Source of the DNA: Euphorbia lathyris
Taxonomy: Eukaryota; Streptophyta; Magnoliopsida; Malpighiales; Euphorbiaceae
DNA length: 64,000 nucleotides
Reading direction: 5' to 3'
NCBI RefSeq assembly: GCF_963576675.1
Contig: NC_088911.1
Coordinates: 88,689,256 to 88,753,255, forward strand
Both the position numbers and the translations under genes were made by a program. Below are positions 10,662 to 21,774 of the stretch, one piece after another (the stretch's first letter is position 1; every line of letters begins with the position of its first letter). The notes beneath the pieces were generated by a model. It ran no database searches, was not told the DNA's origin, and saw only the letters and a list, made by a program, of their open reading frames with translations.

Positions 10662-12880
10662 CTTTTAATCTTCTGTTTTTTCTAGTTCTATAACTAATCG
10701 GACTATTAGTATTATCGGTTTAATGGTCAAACTTTTTTCCTTTTCTTATAATGTTTAGTGGTCAGACTTGGTTTGCTAGAGTACCTAAGCTTATTTTGGT
10801 TTTTTCCAAATGAATAAATGCTTAAACCTTAAGCTAAGTAGAAAATGATTAATGAATATGAATTCAAATAATTAATAAATTAAACACCCTATCCTATATT
10901 ATGCTGCCGACGAACCCCCTAATCTGTTGATGATAATGAAAGCATAGTATGTGCCCTAAGAGATGGGGACGTATTATAACAAATGGCATTTATTTTTGTA
11001 CCAACACATGTCACTCTTATTCTTATTTTTTTAAAGTATACATATAGTAATTGGTTGTAGCTTTCAAAATCAAAGTGCATGACTTGTCCACATTTAACAA
11101 CAACTCAATTCTAAATTAATTTGATCAAAGAATATGTTAACATCTAACTTTTTCAGACCTCAACCTATCAATTTATCATTAATAATCTATTATCTTCATA
11201 TAAAGATTTGATAGCTGCACTTATTCAATTATTATTATAATGTTTCATTTCAAACTAATATGATAAATATATAAAATGTGCCACCGATTCATAATTATCG
11301 AATTTGAAAACATATGAGGTCAAATTTATCATTTACCGAATGGAATTTTACTTTTAATTATCAAATTAAGCAATTCAAATATGCCAGCTCCCTATCATTT
11401 CATGACCTATGATTTGTGCACTAAAATTGATATGATATCAACAGAACATTAAGGTTTTTAGAAAAACGTTATTTTATTTCTAAAATAAAAAATAATTTTA
11501 TTTTAATCTGAATGTTTGTAAAACAGTGTAATTATAGTTATGAAAGCATCTCCAATACTAACTAGCTATTTGATTCTCTAAAATAATATAAAATATTAGT
11601 TTAACCAAATTTATGTTTTGCTCCAACCATGCTAGCTATTTGATTCTTTATTTGATTATTTTATCATTAAAAGTGATTAAATTTAAAGAAAAAAAGAAAA
11701 AGTAGAAAAAAAAGATATAAAAAGAAAATAGAAAGAATGAATAAAAAATAGAAATAGCTAACAAATAGTTTGATTCATCCGGAGGGGACAACCACTTATA
11801 ATCGTATTTTTGCAGGTTAGGAATGAATGATTTCTTTTGAGTCCTTTTGATTTTTGATTCCTGTACGTGTGGTCTCTAACATGAGTAATGTGTGGAAAAA
11901 AATGTTAACTTGCTAATTGGTTGCTCAAAGACGTGTCGCAGAAGAGGCTGAACTCTCTAATTGGCTGCTCAATGGGAGACCCATATGCAAGAATGTGCAC
12001 AACCACAATGCATTTCTGTAGAGGAGTCTTTTTCATTTTGCGACATCAACCCTTTATTGGAAATATGATTTGTGATTCCCCAGGTCAATCACTATACGTA
12101 GTCATTGAACAGTCATTATGTAGCTTCTTTATAATCATGTCTCACATATTTCTCCATCGAGGTTCTGATTGCTACACATGCTGTTTAATTACGTTGAGAT
12201 CCTCTAGATCATCCTCCTCCGTCATTTGTATCATCCTCTCACCCTCTATCGGAAGACATTTCTATGCGAAATTTTTAGTGAACTTTTTTTGTTTGTACAC
12301 TTTGAAACCAAAGTAATTCTATATATAGTTTTTATTAATATTTCCGCTGATTTTTTTATAAAATATAACCTCTTGATAATTTAAGAACACCAACATTAAT
12401 AATTTATTCAATTTAAAAATTTATTCAATATGCAAATAAAGAGAGAAAGAAAAATTTCAGCAGGTTTTTGTTCTTTTAAACTTAAGGACCCACGCTTTAA
12501 AATGAATCAATAATTATAATTACGGCAAATGAATCAATAATTATCCATTTGATTCGGCTATTAACGTGATAAATTATATAAAACAAAAAATTGAACACTT
12601 CAATTCTAATTATGCATGTGATCAAGATGGGTAAAAAGAAAAAAAAAAAGTTTAATTTTATTTATACTATATATATTATCCCTATTTAGCTTAAAACCTC
12701 AATTAAGAACCAAGATTGTGGGATCATTGAGAACCAGACATCTAAAAAAATTAAGCAACAACAACACCACACATGTATTTTTATATTTATAAAAGAACTA
12801 TTATTGAATAATCCACTAAAAATTAAAGAAGGAAAAAAATGAATATATTTTTGTGGTTATATATGAAGTGTCAATTATAA
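10662..12880. other. Long AT-rich intergenic region
   Basis: No defensible gene. An open frame at 11921-12316 (131 codons) has no recognisable domain and no promoter cue. A weak MITE-like pair (GCATCTCCAATACT near 11547 against CATCCGGAGG near 11778) is too diverged to call. Poly-purine runs occur at 11680-11750. Confidence 0.5.
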
Positions 12881-12892
12881 GAAATGGATATG

Positions 12893-12900
12893 TATAAATA
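12893..12900 (+). promoter_or_regulatory. TATA box for the Cys/Gly-rich secreted protein gene
   Basis: TATAAATA lies 32 bp before the ATG at 12932. Transcription would start at about 12925, giving a very short leader. It also argues against using the ATG at 12901, which would fall before the likely start site. Confidence 0.55.
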
Positions 12901-12931
12901 ATGAAGAATAGGAAGCAAAAGAGACAAATAA

Positions 12932-13414
12932 ATGAAAATGGAGGGAAAGAGATCAGCAAGTGTTTTAATAGCGATGATGATAATAATAGGAGGAGGATAC
13001 ATGGAAGAAGTAGAAGGGGCTTGGAATTTCTGGGGAGCATTTGGGGGAAAAAATCAAAACACAGACATGAATTGTTTTAATAAGTGTGTAAACCAATGTA
13101 ACTCTTATAAAGGATCAAACCCAGGCAATTGTAGATCAACTTGTGCACCCGTCTGCAATAATGCCCGTATCATTGGCTATTCTATTCCTGGTATCATTGG
13201 ACAAGGAGGAAGAGGAGGAGTTCAACCTCCTGCCGCTGTTCCTATGCCTCATATTGGAGGAGGACAAGAAAAAGGAGGAGGAGGCGGAGTTCAACCCTCT
13301 ATCCCTGGAGAAGGAGGAAAAGGAAAAGGAAAAGGAGGAGCAGGAGCAGGAGCAGGAGCAGGAGGAGTTCAACCCCCTATCCCTATCCCTCCTAGAAAGT
13401 TAGCATCCGATTGA
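12932..13414 (+). CDS. Small secreted Cys-rich, Gly-rich protein (unknown function)
   Basis: A 160-residue single-exon frame. Residues 1-29 look like a signal peptide (basic start, VLIAMMIIIGGG core, cleavage near EGA). Residues 48-75 hold six cysteines in a mirror-like spacing, C-x3-C-x3-C-x10-C-x3-C-x3-C (C48, C52, C56, C67, C71, C75). The rest is Gly/Pro-rich with three GGVQP units (the second followed by Ser) separated by GGKGKGKGG- and GAGAGAG-type runs, and it ends in a basic-then-acidic RKLASD. A cell-wall or defence-type apoplastic peptide is an inference from this layout. It resembles but does not match snakin/GASA proteins (12 Cys) or alpha-hairpinins. A TATA box lies at 12893. Low-complexity coding makes frame artefacts possible, but signal peptide, Cys block and TATA box together support a real gene. 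Confidence 0.7.
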   Translation: MKMEGKRSASVLIAMMIIIGGGYMEEVEGAWNFWGAFGGKNQNTDMNCFNKCVNQCNSYKGSNPGNCRSTCAPVCNNARIIGYSIPGIIGQGGRGGVQPPAAVPMPHIGGGQEKGGGGGVQPSIPGEGGKGKGKGGAGAGAGAGGVQPPIPIPPRKLASD

Positions 13415-14017
13415 TTCATTTTCCTTTTTCATTTCTCTCCGATCTTCACTTCCTAATTCATTTACCAATTTTAGCCTTAAGAGTTCATACAGGGGAGAAG
13501 TTTTTTTTCTAAAAGAACAAGCTTTTGTAAATAGAAAAATAGGATTTTTTTGTTTGTTTGTAAAAGAAATATTGTGCATATAGAAAATAAGATATTCTTT
13601 AAAATGCAACATTACCAATATATTACATTAACAATATCAACATGCTATCTTAGTTTAGACTAATATTTGGATGAATTTTTATTTTGTTAACATTTTTTAT
13701 TTTGCAACATAAATTAACACATTATCTATTAATTATTAATGCATTTGATAAATATGTTTGTAAATAAGACTGCGCAAAGAGTACAATTGCACACACTCTC
13801 AATCTTTTTTTGGTAAATGCTTCGTAAACTTTGTCCCAAGTGAATACTTAATGTTAAAAAGTAAAAAGCCTAAAATGTTGTATTGCAATAAGGATGATGT
13901 TAATTACCGCGCAATAACTCTTTGTAATATATGAAGTCTTGTTAAAATAGAAGACTTTAGTATACCATGATGGAGCCATTATCTTTATCGGAGAGGAGGA
14001 TTAGAACTTCGACACAT
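13415..14017. other. 3' flank of the Cys/Gly-rich gene, non-coding
   Basis: AT-rich. Nothing recognisable apart from possible 3' UTR just after the stop codon. Confidence 0.45.
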
Positions 14018-14024
14018 TTGTATA

Positions 14025-14990
14025 GGGTAAATTACACCCATGGCTATTGAACTTTACTCATTTTCACATTGTGGCCATTGAACTTCAATTCTTTACGGTA
14101 TGGTCATTCAACTTTACATTTTGTTACACCAATGGTCACTTTCACCGTTGACCAATGTTTTTTTACCTTCGACTCTTTCTTGTTACCTGTTCTCTCTCTT
14201 CTTTCCTCCTTATAAATCCTAAAATACCCATTTTACCGTTATTCTCCTCCTCCAATTCCATCTCTCTAAGACCAGAACTCTCATTTCTCTTTCTAACTCC
14301 ATGTTTCATCCTCTCCCATGGTAAATGTTTCAGATTTCAGAACCAAAATTTGCAACTAACAACACATCAATGATGAATTTTAACATAGAAAGGCTATGTT
14401 TCAAATAGATCTGTGGATTCGAGCATACAACTTGGCTTCAATTTAGACTGTTCTGTAGAAAATCAGTGCCTCAAAGTGACGAATACTTGATTGAATGGGT
14501 TAGTTGCTAGCCTAATATTTTTATTTAGCCATTCCTCCATCTCCCTGAACTCCGCATCCTATGCTTAATCACTAGTGCCACCACCACACACACAGCCGCC
14601 ATGCACATCGTCGCTGCATAAATAGCCAAGAACAGGTTACTCAAATCTTTGTTCTTTTGATGAATCAATGCACAAAGAGAGGATGAAACAGAGAGTTAGA
14701 GAGAGAAACCAAAGTTCTGGTTTTAGAGAGAAATGTAGATGGAGAATCGGAGATAGAGATGGAGTAGGAGAATAAGGGAAAATTGGTATTTTAGTATTTA
14801 GAAGGAGAGAATGAGAGAGAGAACAACTACAAATGAAGAGTCAAAGTAAATAAATGTTGGTCAACGGTGATAATGGCCACTGGTGTAATAAAGTCTAAAG
14901 TTCAATGGCCATACCGTGAAGAATTGAAGTTTAGTGGCCACAATGTAAAAATGGATAAAGTTCAATAGCCATGAGTTTAATTTACCCCCC
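14025..14990. mobile_element. MULE-like non-autonomous element with about 130-bp TIRs
   Basis: The left end (GGGTAAATTACACCCATGGC) and right end (GAGTTTAATTTACCC read inward) are inverted repeats of roughly 130 bp. They contain ATGGCTATTGAACTTTA, TGTGGCCA and GGTCAACGGTGA-type blocks. TTGTATA occurs on both sides (14018-14024, 14991-14997), giving a 7- to 9-bp target duplication. The interior has GAGAGA tracts and no transposase. Confidence 0.8.
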
Positions 14991-15159
14991 TTGTATATAT
15001 ACATGTACAAAATTGTTGTTGATAATTAATTGAGCCATGTTGAAATTAATATATTCCAAAAATATCGCGAATAATTTGTTCGTCCTAAATCTTTCCGAGA
15101 GAACAGTGGGTTAGCCCGCAACCTATTTCAAATCTTGTTTCTGCTTCTCATAATCTTCA

Positions 15160-16510
15160 ATAATAATAGGTCATGAATACTGGAGCTACACATCAATTAA
15201 CATTGGATCTAGAAAATTTTCATCTTCATTCAGAATATTAGGGCCCCGAACAAGTCACTATTGGTAATGGTTTTAAACTCTCTATCTCCTATACTGGTTA
15301 TTTTACCCGTTGTCTCAATAGTAAAACTGTTAATTTTAAGGGTGTTTTAATTGTTCCCTCCACCACTCAAAATCTTATATATGTTCAGTCTCTCACAACT
15401 TCTAACAAAATTTATGTTGAATTTTTTTATTAAGGATTTGAAACGAAAGCCATACTCCTCAAGCGGAGGACTAAGGATGGACTTTACTATCTACATGTGG
15501 CCTTAGCGTCACAAATTCAAATAAATTTTGCAACTTTATCTACTTGACATGCTTGTTTAGGGCGCACTGCAATTTTTATAGTTAGGAAATTAATTTCTTC
15601 AAATGTTATATGTTCTTCGAATAATAAAATTCCAAATCATTGCGAACATTGTTGTTTACGCAAAATTTATAAATTATTTTTTACTCGTTCTACTTTGTTG
15701 CTATTAAACCATTGGAGTTAATTTGTTCTGATGTTTATGAATTTACTAAAATTTAGTCACATCATGGGTATTAGTATCATGTTTTATTCTTGGGTTAAGG
15801 TGCAAAAATACCCTTAACATTTTGGGTCAGGAGCAATTTTACCCTTAACATCTAAAATGGTGCAATTTTACCCATAACATTGGAAGCCAATAACAATTTT
15901 ACCCCTAACGTTGATAAATTGGATCAATTTCAGACATTATTATAAAACACATATATTTTTGTTCATTATTCTGCACCAATTGCATAATAATTCGTTCTAA
16001 AAAAATGATTTCATGTTTTTTATAATTTAATAATAAAATTTGAGATTAATATTCATAAAATTGGTGGATTTTTTGATTTTTCTTGTCTAATCCGTACAAA
16101 AGGACAGTATATTGTTTTTATTTATTTTTTATTTTTTTTCACATCCCAATGAATGTTTGTGATTGGTTACTAATAAAATGACACACATATGAAGCGTAGA
16201 TAACAAGATTCATGACCGAGAAGACAGTTTGATGACTTATTTCTCAATTAACTCAGTTTATTAACATTAGGAGTAAAATTGATCTTGGCTTCCAACGTTA
16301 GGGATAAAATTGCATCATTTTAGACGTTAGGAGTAAAATTGCTCCTAGTCCAAAATTTTAGGGTATTTTTGCATCTTAACCCTTTATTTTTTGATCATTT
16401 TATGGAATATGCATCATGCATGGACATATTTTGAAATGTTGATGTCTTCGTAAAATTTTGTTATAATATAATTTCTTAAAATGCAAGTCTGAGGTGTTTG
16501 ATGTCTTTTT
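15160..16510 (+). pseudogene. Copia protease/pre-integrase fragment, interrupted
   Basis: Plus-strand Copia pol remnant. It contains the protease DTGATHQLT motif (about 15180; D-T-G kept), VTIGNGFKLSISYTGYF, a NLIYVQSLT segment and a pre-integrase RTKDGLYYLHV segment, then the start of the integrase core. The core is interrupted at 15791 by a TIR element and resumes at 16392 (FDHFMEYAS...DVFVKF). Several stop codons are present. gag and RT are missing, so this is a fragment. Lineage within Copia not assigned. Confidence 0.75.
15792..16382. mobile_element. MULE-like non-autonomous element inside the Copia fragment
   Basis: The 591-bp element begins GGGTTAAGGTGCAAAAATAC and ends TTTTTGCATCTTAACCC. 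Inner TIR blocks such as AGGAGCAATTTTACCC mirror GGAGTAAAATTGCTCCT. Flanks are TTTATTCTT (15783-15791) and TTTATTTTT (16383-16391), a 9-bp target duplication with one mismatch. Removing the element and one flank brings two halves of a Copia integrase segment together, which independently confirms the boundaries. Confidence 0.87.
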
Positions 16511-18037
16511 TGCTACCATCAACATACCATCGAATTGAGAGATAATTGACATTAAGTTTATAAATGATACCATATAGTAGAATTTCTAGAGATTGGAGAC
16601 CAAATCTACATAATTGTTTATGTTGTGATACATGATTATTTTTATAAAACACTTTTTTTTTTTTTTGCTCTAATAATTTTCATCACAATTATGATTTAGG
16701 AAAATCCACATTGTAGAAATCTTTGTTTTTTTTTTTAATCGAAACCTTTGTTATTAAATTATAGTTTTAGTGAACTGATTGTCTTACCAAAAAAATTATT
16801 CACGAGCTCTAAAGGGAAATAAATTTGTATACCCCTATATAATAGCAATAAAGTTTTGAATTAGTGGGATTTCACGTCATATTATTAAAAACATCTATGA
16901 AAGAAAAAAAATTAGTTACTGATGTATTAATAATTCAATGGAATAAAAATTCTTATCTTACCTTAATTTTCACCAAATGATTAATTTTTTTATCTAAATT
17001 ATCCAATTCCAATGTAAGCTAATTATATTATCAGTGAAAAAAAAAGATTCTTTATATATCATAAATAAAAGTAAATAATTTATTTCTCTTTATATTTTTA
17101 TATATTAACTAAATATACACTAGTTAATTTATATATTCGTACAAATAATTTATATTTTTAAATTTTGTTTTCCTTAAAACTAAAAAAAAAAAAACTTAAG
17201 TTGTTTTGTAAGAGTTAATAGTCAAATTGGACTAAATAAAATTTAAAATTATATTTTATTATATATTATAATAATGATTTTTTTCTAAATTTCTATTTAT
17301 TTTTTCTTTTCTTTTCCATATAAAATATAATTGATTTACTGATTTTTATATAACTATAGAATTTTAATTTAGTCCTATAAAATTTCTTTAATTAAAAAAA
17401 AGTAATATGTTAAAAATCATAAAAGTAGTCGCAACGTAAGCAATCCATTCTACTAAATAAAAGTAGTAGCAACGATTATATAAATTATGTTTATAAAAAA
17501 ACGATTATATAAATTATAAATATAATTTTTTTTACCTCTAATAAATTTATGGATAAATTTGTTTTTTGAAAATATTATCAAAATCAATAATAGTATTAGT
17601 TTAAAAATGTTATATTAAATAAAAAATTGAATAAAAATTAAGAAAAAATTGAATATTTAGTATTTCAAATATTAGTGTAATAACTTCAACTCGCTTAAAT
17701 TAGATTTGAAGTTCAAATCCTAGTATAAAAAAAAAATTTAATTGATATATTATATCATATAAATTTATTATAATAAAGTTTTTTTTTAAACATTACAATA
17801 AACTTTAATCACTTTAAATTTGTATCAACTAATACTATAACTGATAAAAAAAATATAATAGATAAAAGATATATGAAATAATACCCATACGAGCAATCAC
17901 ATGAAAATCCATGAATTAAAGAGAGTAAAGAAAATCAAAAGGAGAAATGCTAATAGTAATAAGTAAATAAAATCAAATCCATTAATTAATATAATCCTAA
18001 TACCTCAATATTATTCTCAATCTCAACTCACTCGAAC
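16511..18037. other. AT-rich intergenic region
   Basis: No gene or bounded element; many poly-A/T runs. The right end is the 3' flank of the early-nodulin-like gene. Confidence 0.5.
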
Positions 18038-18992
18038 TCAATTGACAAAACTCATAATAATAACTGCAACCGAAATTAACATCATACTACTCGAAGCTGT
18101 TATAGCCTGCGATCCAGACTTCGAATTAGTAGGAGCTGGAGAGTTGATATTCGCTGTTTCACCGGATCCCGGCGATGGCACCGGGGCTGGACTGGCTTCA
18201 GGCGAATTTGCTGGAGATGGAGACATAACAGGACCTTGCGCAGCCGGAGATGGGGTTGGAGAAGAATTAGCTGCCGGTGAAGGAGACAGGGAGGGAGATG
18301 AAGATGGTGATGGAGAATAAGATTCTGGTGAATTTGCTGCCGGAGACGGAGAATAAGATTTTGGAGAATTGGCTGTCGGTGTAGGTGACAGAGAGGCAGA
18401 TGGAGGAGGAGAAGATGCTGGTGAATTAGCTGCAGGTGAAGGCGAGATGGAAGATTTGGGTGAATTAGCCGCCGGTGAAGGGGAAACAGGGGAAGATTTA
18501 GGAGTAGGAGGTAATACCGGAGAAGGGGTTTTAGGGCGAACAGCAAGAACTACAACAATCAACCTCTGGCCCTTTTGGCAATTTGGTTTATTAGCAGTAA
18601 TGAAAAAGAAAGGACCAGAACGATCAAACTTGAAAACAGAGGTAGCAGATTGCAAAATCAGAATCGGATTACTGGTGTTGCAGCTATAATAGTCATCTTT
18701 CTTCACTACCAAAACAGAGTCGGCGGAGCCTTCCTTGATCTTGAAAGCTACACGCAAAAACACAAATCAAAATCAGTAAAAGCAGAAAACTGAATCAAAA
18801 GAAATTAGATTGAATAAAAAACATACTGAGTGTGTCATTCACTTGGAATCGATTTCTTTCAGCCCAGTGATTGTAACTTTCCGATGGATTCAAAACCCAA
18901 CCATTATTCCCGCCGACGTAGAAATTGTAAGCCGAAGACGATGAGAACAAAACTGAAGACAACAAAGCCAACAAAAGCCACACTGATCCCAT
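18038..18992 (-). CDS. Early nodulin-like protein (phytocyanin domain, AGP-like, GPI-anchored)
   Basis: A two-exon gene: exon 1 at 18992-18827, exon 2 at 18747-18038, with a 79-bp GT-AG intron (18826-18748, phase 1). It encodes 291 residues. There is a signal peptide (VWLLLALLSSVLFSSSSA), then a plastocyanin-like domain starting YNFYVGGNNGWV and continuing through NHWAERNRFQVNDTL, KKDDYYSCNTSNPI, SGPFFFITANKPNCQKGQ and LIVVVLAV. A long Pro/Ser/Ala-rich tail with repeated SPSPAANSP units suggests arabinogalactan glycosylation. The hydrophobic C-terminus (MMLISVAVIIMSFVN) suggests a GPI anchor. The His and Met ligands of type I copper are not at the expected positions, as is usual for this subfamily, so it probably does not bind copper. 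It acts at the plasma membrane outer face; the partner is unknown. Confidence 0.93.
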
Positions 18993-19038
18993 CTTCTCTA
19001 TTCTATTCTACCAACAAAACAGACCTCGCTTCTGTGTG

Positions 19039-19046
19039 TATATATA
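19039..19046 (-). promoter_or_regulatory. TATA box of the early nodulin-like gene
   Basis: TATATATA lies 47 bp upstream of the ATG at 18992 on the minus strand, adjacent to a short GAGAGAG tract. A 5' leader of about 15-20 bases would result. Confidence 0.5.
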
Positions 19047-19079
19047 GAGAGAGACTGAGGGGACAAATGTACTGATTAT

Positions 19080-19544
19080 AATATTAATTTTTTTAGACGA
19101 CGTTTTAGGAAAACTTTATAAGGAAAAAAAAATAGTCTCTTGTTTGGTTGGAGAATTAGCTATGTTATACAATTTCCTAATTATCCTATATGTAATAATG
19201 GTAAAATGAGATGGAAATTCCATTTTGAATAAGATGTAATTTTTAAAGTATAATCAGTATTTGTGAAATTTTAAATTTTTTAGAGTAAATTTTTTTTTTT
19301 TTTTGTTTTTTTTTTGAAACAAACAACACACACAGTAGTATTTTTTTTTTGTTAATTTGATATTGATCACATATTTAATTAAATTTGCAAATAATATATA
19401 ATTTTTTTTATCTTTTATCTTTTCATAATATTATCAAAAAATCTATTTTTAGTGTCAAATTTAACGGTTAAAGCTATATTTTACTAATAAAATTTTATTT
19501 TATAAATTTTGTTTGTAATTACATTAATAAAACCTAAGTGGGTT
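19080..19544. other. Upstream flank of the early nodulin-like gene
   Basis: AT-rich with poly-T runs at about 19290-19310. No gene. Confidence 0.45.
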
Positions 19545-21165
19545 AATCGTTACTGGTGGGGTGGGTCAGACACAAAACGACCAATTTACTGGCATACATG
19601 AGATACGATGTGCAAATCAAAGAATAATAGTGGGCTAAGCTTCTGAAGGCTAAATTCCTTTAATCTGGCTCTGCTCGCCAAAAAGCTATGAAGGCTGATT
19701 AAGAACCCTGACTTTATATGCTCCCGAATACTGAAAGCTAAGTACTATCCCCATACTGATCCGTTAACGGAAAATCCTTGTTCAAATCCTAGCTATTTCT
19801 GGCGTAGCCTGTAAAAAGCCCGAGTTGCAATCCAGGATGGTATGATGTGGAGGGTGGGGAATGGTCAGAAAATCAGAATTTGGACAGACCAGTGGATACC
19901 ATCGTTAAATGCCAAACGATCATTAGTCTACATATCCCCAATAAAACCCGAAATGGTGCATGAACTGCTAAATGACTCAGGTACGAAATGGAATTTTCCC
20001 CTGCTTAAATCATGTTTTTCTATGACAGATCGCGTGGAGATTGAAAAAATTTGGATCAGCTCCTCTCCCTGTGCATATGATAATTACTGGAGCCTTACTC
20101 CATATGTGAGATTCTCTGTCCGGACATGCTATCACAGAATTGAACAACGCAGACGAGAGGCAAGTTTAACTTCGACCTCATCAGCATAGGGACGCAGGTG
20201 GTGGCGGAAACTTTGGACACTCGACGCTCCTCCCAAAGTCAAGCACTTCATATAGAAGTTTCTGGCCGAATCACTACCATGTGCGGCAACGCTAAGGCAA
20301 CGAGGAATTCCTGCAGATCTGAGATGCCCCCTATGCCTAAATAATGAAGAGGATCATAATCATATTTTCGTCCACTGTCCGGCGGTTAAAGAGGTGTGGA
20401 AGTTGGCAGAACTACCAATTCGTTGGGACTGGATACGCGCAACAGATTGCAGAAGTTGGCTTCTGGCCTGCTGGGAAATATCAGACGATGAAGCCTGCAG
20501 ATGGGGAGCTGTCGTTCTTTGGTGGGTTTGGTTTCGACGGAACTTCATGCAACATGAAGGCAAGCTTTTGACCGCGGTTGTAATGCTTACTAAGGCCCGC
20601 TGCTTCCTCACCGATTGGACACAAGCAAACTTACTAACAACCTCGTCCCAGTGCAAACTATCTTTTAATGCTTACAATGTTTGCTGTCCTCCTCCCGAAA
20701 GTGTCATAAAAATAAATTGCGATGCTACATGGGCGGATAATAGCGTCTCCGCAAGTGTCGGGGTGGTTGCTCAAGATGCGTTAGGTCAAGTCCTACTGCC
20801 GGCTGGAATCCCGAGTCCTCCATGCATATCGGCGGAAGCTGTAGAACTCACTAGTATAATGGAAAGTTTGGAACTAGCACGGACCCATAATTTCACCAGC
20901 ATCCACGTCGAATCAGATGCCAATGCTGTTATCACAGCACTGCAAAGTGGCTGGGTTCCGCTTTCCTCCCTACACTTTCTGTACTTGGACGTACTGCACC
21001 TCGTATCCGTATTTACAGAATGTTCATTCACTTTTGTCGGGCAGGATGGTAACCGAGTCGCACATGGCTTAGCCAAATGGACACGCGATCTTACCTCGCC
21101 TTTAATCTTAGTAGGCGATGCCCCGAATCATGTTTGGCACATTCTTTGTAAGGATTGAATTGCTA
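19545..21165 (+). pseudogene. 5'-truncated L1-type LINE, ORF2 C-terminal part with RNase H
   Basis: It begins within the region after RT (FNLALLAKKL, NPDFICSRILKAKYYPHTDP), continues with MMWRVGNGQKIRIWTDQW (19842-20189), then a zinc-binding segment typical of plant LINE ORF2 ends (readable across frameshifts at 20190-20400, with CPLCLNNEEDHNH), and finally an RNase H domain open from 20394 to 21158 (INCDATWADN; SAEAVELTSIMESLELA; VESDANAVI). Stops and frameshifts occur before 20390, while the RNase H part is open. The copy stops at a short A-run near 21190. Missing endonuclease and RT fit 5' truncation on insertion. Confidence 0.85.
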
Positions 21166-21525
21166 TTTAATATATGATATTCTTTGATTAAAAAAAATTA
21201 AAATTTTTTAATTAACAATTTAAAAATAAAATAACAATCGTAAAAAAATCAATATCATTATTTATCATTTTACACAATCAGATAGTTATTTGTTATTAAC
21301 ATTCAGTTAAATTTTTTTGATCATGTTTACACAATAGTTAATCCAATCAGATAATTAATTTTGCTAAATAAAATAAAAATCAATTAACCACTAATATAAT
21401 CAACTAATAGTTAAATTTTAAATTATATTCGTCAAATAGGTCTCAAAATTTTCTTCTAGCGTCAATTTGATAATGTGTTGGTGGAGATTAAAAGCATTCT
21501 AAAACTTAAATTTAATAAATCTAAA

Positions 21526-21712
21526 TGTCCGTTTGTTTTACGTACTGTTTGTTGTTACTGTTTATTGTTTGCTGTTGAAAAGTGTTGCTTTTATAAAAGG
21601 CTACTTTTTAGGTGTAAAATGCAAACAAGAGCCCATTAACCAAATACATAAAACTCTTCATTTTGGAGTGAACAGACAAACAGAAGCTTGAGAAGGAACA
21701 ACCAAACACCCC
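21526..21712. mobile_element. Short non-autonomous DNA element, 10-bp flanking repeat
   Basis: A 187-bp segment starts TGTCCGTTTGTTTTACG and ends AACCAAACACCCC, weak inverted repeats of hAT style. It is flanked by a perfect 10-bp direct repeat TAAATCTAAA (21516-21525, 21713-21722). Ten bases exceeds the 8 bp of hAT elements; two bases may match by chance. Confidence 0.6.
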
Positions 21713-21774
21713 TAAATCTAAAGGTGAATGACAAATTCATTGGGCCATTGAGGTCCATGTGAACAGGACTGAAA

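Noticed and set aside
11546..11785. Possible MITE with GCATCTCCAAT-like ends
   Set aside because: The ends pair poorly and no TAA/TTA or other TSD could be placed.
11921..12316. 131-codon open frame
   Set aside because: No domain, no signal peptide, no gene context; its length is within chance for this region.
13136..13403. Alternative frames (Ser-rich minus, Glu-rich plus) across the Cys/Gly-rich gene
   Set aside because: Low-complexity by-products of the GGA-rich coding sequence; only the 12932 frame has signal peptide, Cys block and TATA box.
12932..13414. Snakin/GASA assignment for the Cys-rich protein
   Set aside because: GASA domains need twelve Cys with a C-terminal CC and a short Lys-rich end; here six Cys are N-terminal to a Gly-rich tail.
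18042..18689. Long plus-strand open frames opposite the early nodulin-like gene
   Set aside because: They mirror the Pro/Ser/Ala-rich coding of the minus-strand gene, giving Gly/Glu/Asp-rich translations, and have no domain or promoter.
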